Source of the DNA: Gemmatimonadetes bacterium 13_1_40CM_69_22
GTDB lineage: Bacteria; Gemmatimonadota; Gemmatimonadetes; Gemmatimonadales; GWC2-71-9
Assembly: GCA_001917665.1 (NCBI GenBank)
Contig: MNEL01000054.1
Span: forward strand, 1-46,683
Length of the DNA stretch: 46,683 nucleotides
Direction of reading: 5' to 3'
The position numbers and the translations under genes are program-made. Every line of letters starts with the position of its first letter. Within the stretch, counting starts at the first letter, position 1. Below, in pieces: positions 42,257 to 46,683 of the stretch. A model generated the notes under the pieces. That model made no database searches and was not told where the DNA came from. It was given only the letters and a program-made list of their open reading frames with translations.

Positions 42257-44325
42257 CGGAGCGCTCTCGCGGTGCGCGCGGCGGCGCGGATCTCCGGATC
42301 GCTCGAGGCGGCGGCATGGGTCAACCGCGCGGCGGCGCGCGGGTCCCTGCGCCAGCCGGTTGCGAGCGCCGCGAGCGCGACCACCACCTCCGGCGACTTG
42401 GGCGGGAGCCGCTCGCGCCCGAACAGCGTCCGGCCGGCCGACGTGAGGCGCAGCAGCGCCTCGAGCGCCGCGGGCGCGCTCGTGCCGCCCAGCGCCCGGA
42501 TCGCGAGCACTCGCAGATCCGACGCCAGCGTACGATCCGCGGCCTGGCTCACCAGCAGGGGCACCAGCACCTCCGGGCACGCTTGCAGCGCCACCAGCAG
42601 CCCGAGCGCGAGCCGCATGATGCGAGGCTCGCGGTCCTTGAGGGCCGTGGCCAGCGCCGCGTCGCGCTCGGCGGGCAGCTTGAGCTGCAGCTTCACGGCC
42701 TGCCAGCGCACGCGCGCATCGTCATGCCGCGTGTACCGCACCGGCGAGAACCCTGGGGGCACCGCCGGGAGCTCGTCCAGCAGAGCGAGCATGTTCCGCG
42801 TGACGTACCAGCGCGGGTCCTCCAGCCTTGCCACGACGATCGATCCGATCCCTGCCCCCATATGCGCGAGCTGGGCTAGTAGACCACGACGCGTGCCGCG
42901 TGACTCCGCTGCCGCCAGCGCGTCGAGCAACGGAGCCGCCGCGGCCGACCCGACGCGCGGCACCAGTCGGTCGAGGACCTTGAAGTCCACCGGCTCCGTC
43001 GCCACGACCCGTCCGACCACCTCCGCCGTGGCGATCCGTGCCCACACCCGGGCGGCCGCGGCACTGGTCCACGGCAGCTGAGCCAGGGCGTCGAGCAGCT
43101 GCGGGAGCCGTCCCTCATGGACGACGCGGTCGACCGCCGGGAGCGTGCGCGGTCCCACCACTTCCACCTCCAGCGCCATCGCCACTACGCGGTCGGGCTC
43201 CGCGGGGTATCCGCCTTCGGGGGGGGCGACGAACAGGGGGGCGGCCCGCGCCATGCGCTCGAGCGCCGCGCTGTATGCGCCGGGGTTCGGGTCAGACAGC
43301 GTCCACCCCCGGAGCAGCTCCTGAACCTGCTCGCGCAACGCGTGGTCGGCTTCCTCCCGGATCTCCGGGCTCCTCCCCCCGTCCGCGTGCGCCGCAAGCT
43401 TGGAGAGCAGGCGGACGAGCGAATGAGATATCGTCCGCTGCGAGGTGTCGGCGGCGGCCTTGAGGATCTCGAGCACTGCGTCTACGGCCATCCCCGCCGC
43501 GGCGTCCAGCACGAACTTGCGCCGCTGGACGAAATCGCCGCCCATTTCGACCAGCCGTCGCAGCGTCTCGGGTTTGAGCGAGCGCACGAGATGGGACATG
43601 CGGCGCCGCAGCGCCATCGCCTCCGCCGTCCCCGCGGTCTTGAGCTCCTCGGCGATTTGCAGCAGATAGCCCACGATGACCTGGTCGTAGGCGGTGGCGC
43701 CGCGCTCGTGGGCGTCGATCGCCTGAGCGATCACCGCCGGCTCGGTCGGCATGGGCTGGTCGTCGTCGGGCTGCAGGGCCAGCGCCGCCCGCGCGAGGCC
43801 TACCCAGAGCTGCGCGGCCCGCGCCCCTTCCGAGGGCGCGCCCTCGCCGACCAGCTCGAGGCGCTCGTAGGTGAGGGAGTGCAGCTGGACGTGGGGCCAG
43901 GCGCGCAGCCGCTCGGGGTCGCCGAGGCCCAGCGGCTGCCCGGCGCGCTCCGCGTCGACCGCCAGGGTTTTGAGGACGTCAGCCACTTCCGCCGGCTCGA
44001 CCCCTTTGCGGAAGGTCAGGGCGCCGAGGTGGTGCCGATGCAGCCGCTCGGCGAGCTCGCCCAACACCGGATGCTTCGGGTCGGTGGCGATCCCCTCGAT
44101 GACGAGCTGCCGGCGCGCGACACCCAACGACAGGGTCGAGCGGTTCTCGAGCAGCAGCGCCGCCCGGCGCGTCACGCCCGCGGCCGCCGGCGCCAGCGAC
44201 GGGTGGCCCTGGGGATACATGGCGTGCTTATGGAGGGCGATGGACAGCTCGATCAGGAAATCCCCGAGGTCGCGCGACAGGGCGGCGCGCCCGGGACCAT
44301 CCGCGGAAGGGGGCGATGCGGGCAC
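42253..44325 (-). CDS. HEAT-repeat protein sharing an N-terminal domain with the HD-GYP protein
   Basis: 690 residues from GTG 44325, only 5 nt from a TATCTT box. There is no signal peptide or membrane helix. Residues about 21-125 (ALHKHAMYPQGHP, then LAERLHRHHLGALTF and PAEVADVLKTLA) match the pattern of the HD-GYP protein N-terminus. Residues about 230-690 are helical HEAT-like repeats (EILKAAADTSQRTISHSLVRLL, RVLAIRALGGTSAPAALEALL). No enzymatic motif is seen. It is probably a cytoplasmic scaffold acting with the coupled HD-GYP protein. Function not recognised. Confidence 0.72.
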   Translation of the reverse strand: MPASPPSADGPGRAALSRDLGDFLIELSIALHKHAMYPQGHPSLAPAAAGVTRRAALLLENRSTLSLGVARRQLVIEGIATDPKHPVLGELAERLHRHHLGALTFRKGVEPAEVADVLKTLAVDAERAGQPLGLGDPERLRAWPHVQLHSLTYERLELVGEGAPSEGARAAQLWVGLARAALALQPDDDQPMPTEPAVIAQAIDAHERGATAYDQVIVGYLLQIAEELKTAGTAEAMALRRRMSHLVRSLKPETLRRLVEMGGDFVQRRKFVLDAAAGMAVDAVLEILKAAADTSQRTISHSLVRLLSKLAAHADGGRSPEIREEADHALREQVQELLRGWTLSDPNPGAYSAALERMARAAPLFVAPPEGGYPAEPDRVVAMALEVEVVGPRTLPAVDRVVHEGRLPQLLDALAQLPWTSAAAARVWARIATAEVVGRVVATEPVDFKVLDRLVPRVGSAAAAPLLDALAAAESRGTRRGLLAQLAHMGAGIGSIVVARLEDPRWYVTRNMLALLDELPAVPPGFSPVRYTRHDDARVRWQAVKLQLKLPAERDAALATALKDREPRIMRLALGLLVALQACPEVLVPLLVSQAADRTLASDLRVLAIRALGGTSAPAALEALLRLTSAGRTLFGRERLPPKSPEVVVALAALATGWRRDPRAAARLTHAAASSDPEIRAAARTARALR

Positions 44326-44330
44326 AGCGA

Positions 44331-44336
44331 AAGATA
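44331..44336 (-). promoter_or_regulatory. Probable -10 box of the HEAT/HD-GYP pair (leaderless type)
   Basis: Minus strand TATCTT ends 5 nt before the GTG at 44325. No clear -35 hexamer is visible at 16-18 nt. Located just after the groEL hairpin. Confidence 0.4.
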
Positions 44337-44369
44337 CACCTCGGGGACGCTGGCCACGCCGGTGAACGA

Positions 44370-44401
44370 GAGCGCCCCGGGGATTGCACCCCGGGGCGCT
44401 C
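44370..44401 (-). terminator. Strong hairpin after groEL
   Basis: A perfect 13-bp stem (44370-44382 with 44389-44401) closes a 6-nt ATTGCA loop, 27 bp after the groEL stop. There is no T-tract on either strand, so it may end transcription weakly or protect the groESL mRNA 3' end. Confidence 0.6.
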
Positions 44402-44428
44402 CGTTGCGTCCGTGCGTCAGTGCCTCTA

Positions 44429-46069
<1,641 letters not shown>

Positions 46070-46088
46070 TGCGTGTTCCTCCTAGAAC

Positions 46089-46403
46089 TCAGCCGAGCTT
46101 GGCGATGACGTCGGATTCCTTGATCAGGATGATCTCCTCACCTTCGAGCTCCACCTGGGTGCCGCTGTACTTCCCGTACACCACGCGATCGCCCACCTTA
46201 AGCTCGAGCGGGACCAGCTCCCCTTTCTCGCGCCGACCGGGACCTACGGCGAGCACTTCGCCCTGAATCGGCTTCTCCTTGGCCGTGTCCGGGATGTACA
46301 GCCCACCCTTCATCTGCTCCGTCTCCTCGATCGGCCGGATCGCCACCCGGTCGGCGAGCGGGAAGACCTTCAGCTTGGTCTTGCTCGTGGTCGCAGTAGC
46401 CAT
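46089..46403 (-). CDS. groS: Co-chaperonin GroES
   Basis: 104 residues from ATG 46403, with GGAGGT about 9 nt upstream. It has [32 protein letters not shown] (split into mobile loop after MKGG), [11 protein letters not shown] and [21 protein letters not shown]. The N-terminus is about 8 residues longer than usual (ATATTSKTK). It caps GroEL rings. Confidence 0.98.
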   Translation of the reverse strand: MATATTSKTKLKVFPLADRVAIRPIEETEQMKGGLYIPDTAKEKPIQGEVLAVGPGRREKGELVPLELKVGDRVVYGKYSGTQVELEGEEIILIKESDVIAKLG

Positions 46404-46451
46404 GGTGCTAGACCTCCGCTGTGCTCTGTAAGTGCTTGTTTCGTATTGCGA

Positions 46452-46478
46452 TTAGCACTCTGGCGAAGTGAGTGCTAA
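46452..46478. promoter_or_regulatory. CIRCE operator (HrcA binding site)
   Basis: TTAGCACTC (46452-46460), 9-nt spacer, GAGTGCTAA (46470-46478): a perfect consensus CIRCE inverted repeat. It lies between the groES promoter and start codon. Known role: repression of groESL by HrcA, relieved by heat shock. Confidence 0.98.
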
Positions 46479-46491
46479 GAGAACCGCGGGG

Positions 46492-46520
46492 AATCTCTCC
46501 CCGCTGCCGTCGTAAGTCAA
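46492..46520 (-). promoter_or_regulatory. groS: groESL promoter
   Basis: Minus strand TTGACT (46520-46515), 17-nt spacer, GAGATT (46497-46492). The CIRCE element begins 13 nt after the -10 box, so it covers the likely transcription start. The -10 box is weak. Confidence 0.55.
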
Positions 46521-46528
46521 GTGGGGGG

Positions 46529-46683
46529 TCAGAGCGGGGGGCTGAGCGGAGGTCGCTGTGTGAGGGAATCGACGATCGCCCGCGCGCGGGCCTCGACCGT
46601 CGCTCCCAGAGAGTCCCGGGGGGCGGACACCGCTGCGACGATGGCTCCGGTGCGGGTGTCGGCGAGGCGGACATACAGCCAGG
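46529..46683 (-). CDS. C-terminal end of an unidentified protein (5' part beyond the window)
   Basis: 51 codons are visible, ending in TGA at 46529. They read LYVRLADTRTGAIVAAVSAP, then DSLGATVEARARAIVDSL and a QRPPLSPPL tail. The pattern (strand, TG turn, then an amphipathic helix) resembles the end of periplasmic TolB- or FlgO-like domains used by some kinases, but too little is present to name it. The groES -35 box lies 8 bp after its stop. Confidence 0.5.
   Translation of the reverse strand, partial: WLYVRLADTRTGAIVAAVSAPRDSLGATVEARARAIVDSLTQRPPLSPPL

Noticed and set aside
46408-46674. Minus-strand open frame upstream of groES
   Set aside because: It runs through the promoter and CIRCE element and is Arg/Ser/Pro-rich; another frame ending at 46529 gives a more protein-like C-terminus.

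Overview
The window is about 46.7 kb of very GC-rich, densely packed bacterial chromosome with no rRNA, insertion sequence, phage gene or CRISPR array. The organism has an outer membrane (surface-antigen barrel protein, LpxH-like hydrolase), Gemmatimonadota-like signalling genes (a Ser/Thr kinase with an extracytoplasmic C-terminus), TAnnTT-type -10 boxes and frequent GTG starts. Gemmatimonadota is my best guess from gene content and style; it was not confirmed by any search.

Left part (1-9450): a truncated outer-membrane protease/propeller/barrel protein, a secreted HEAT-cyclophilin fusion and a YbgC-type thioesterase run leftward, and an LpxH-like gene runs divergently rightward. Then come murI, a DUF5683-like membrane protein, a lipid kinase and two tandem paralogous zinc-ribbon proteins of unknown function, all leftward. 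A selenocysteine tRNA (selC) lies 3 bp behind ridA.

Central housekeeping block (9455-24372, all leftward): murA-pgeF, then a separate promoter plus intrinsic terminator in front of rimP-nusA-ylxQ-infB-ylxP-rbfA-truB-ribF-secD-secF-tatD-fhs-ridA-selC. This joins transcription, translation initiation, ribosome maturation, flavin synthesis, secretion and one-carbon metabolism in one tightly spaced series. A rightward three-gene unit (antiporter, membrane coiled-coil protein, zinc-dependent phospholipase C-like protein) follows at 24434-27066.

Second leftward block (27055-35619): a lipoprotein gene, serS, a sensor kinase, pcrA/uvrD and gatCAB, most overlapping by 4 nt. Divergent from it is a rightward run (35713-40598): roadblock protein, response regulator, mannose-1-phosphate guanylyltransferase, a beta-helix nucleotidyltransferase-like protein and a Ser/Thr kinase. 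The right end (40603-46683, leftward) has a small exported protein, an HD-GYP protein and a HEAT protein that appear to share an N-terminal domain, groES-groEL under a perfect CIRCE operator, and the 3' end of one more gene.

The most unusual signals are: (1) short non-triplet tandem repeats (7, 8, 10 and 14 nt) concentrated at gene junctions, one of them inside ribF; (2) several promoters whose TAnnTT -10 box lies only 5-11 nt from the start codon, implying leaderless mRNAs; (3) an intrinsic terminator between promoter and start codon of the rimP-nusA operon, suggesting attenuation; (4) selC at the end of an fhs-ridA series; (5) the HEAT/HD-GYP gene pair; (6) a MurA with Asp in place of the fosfomycin-target Cys.
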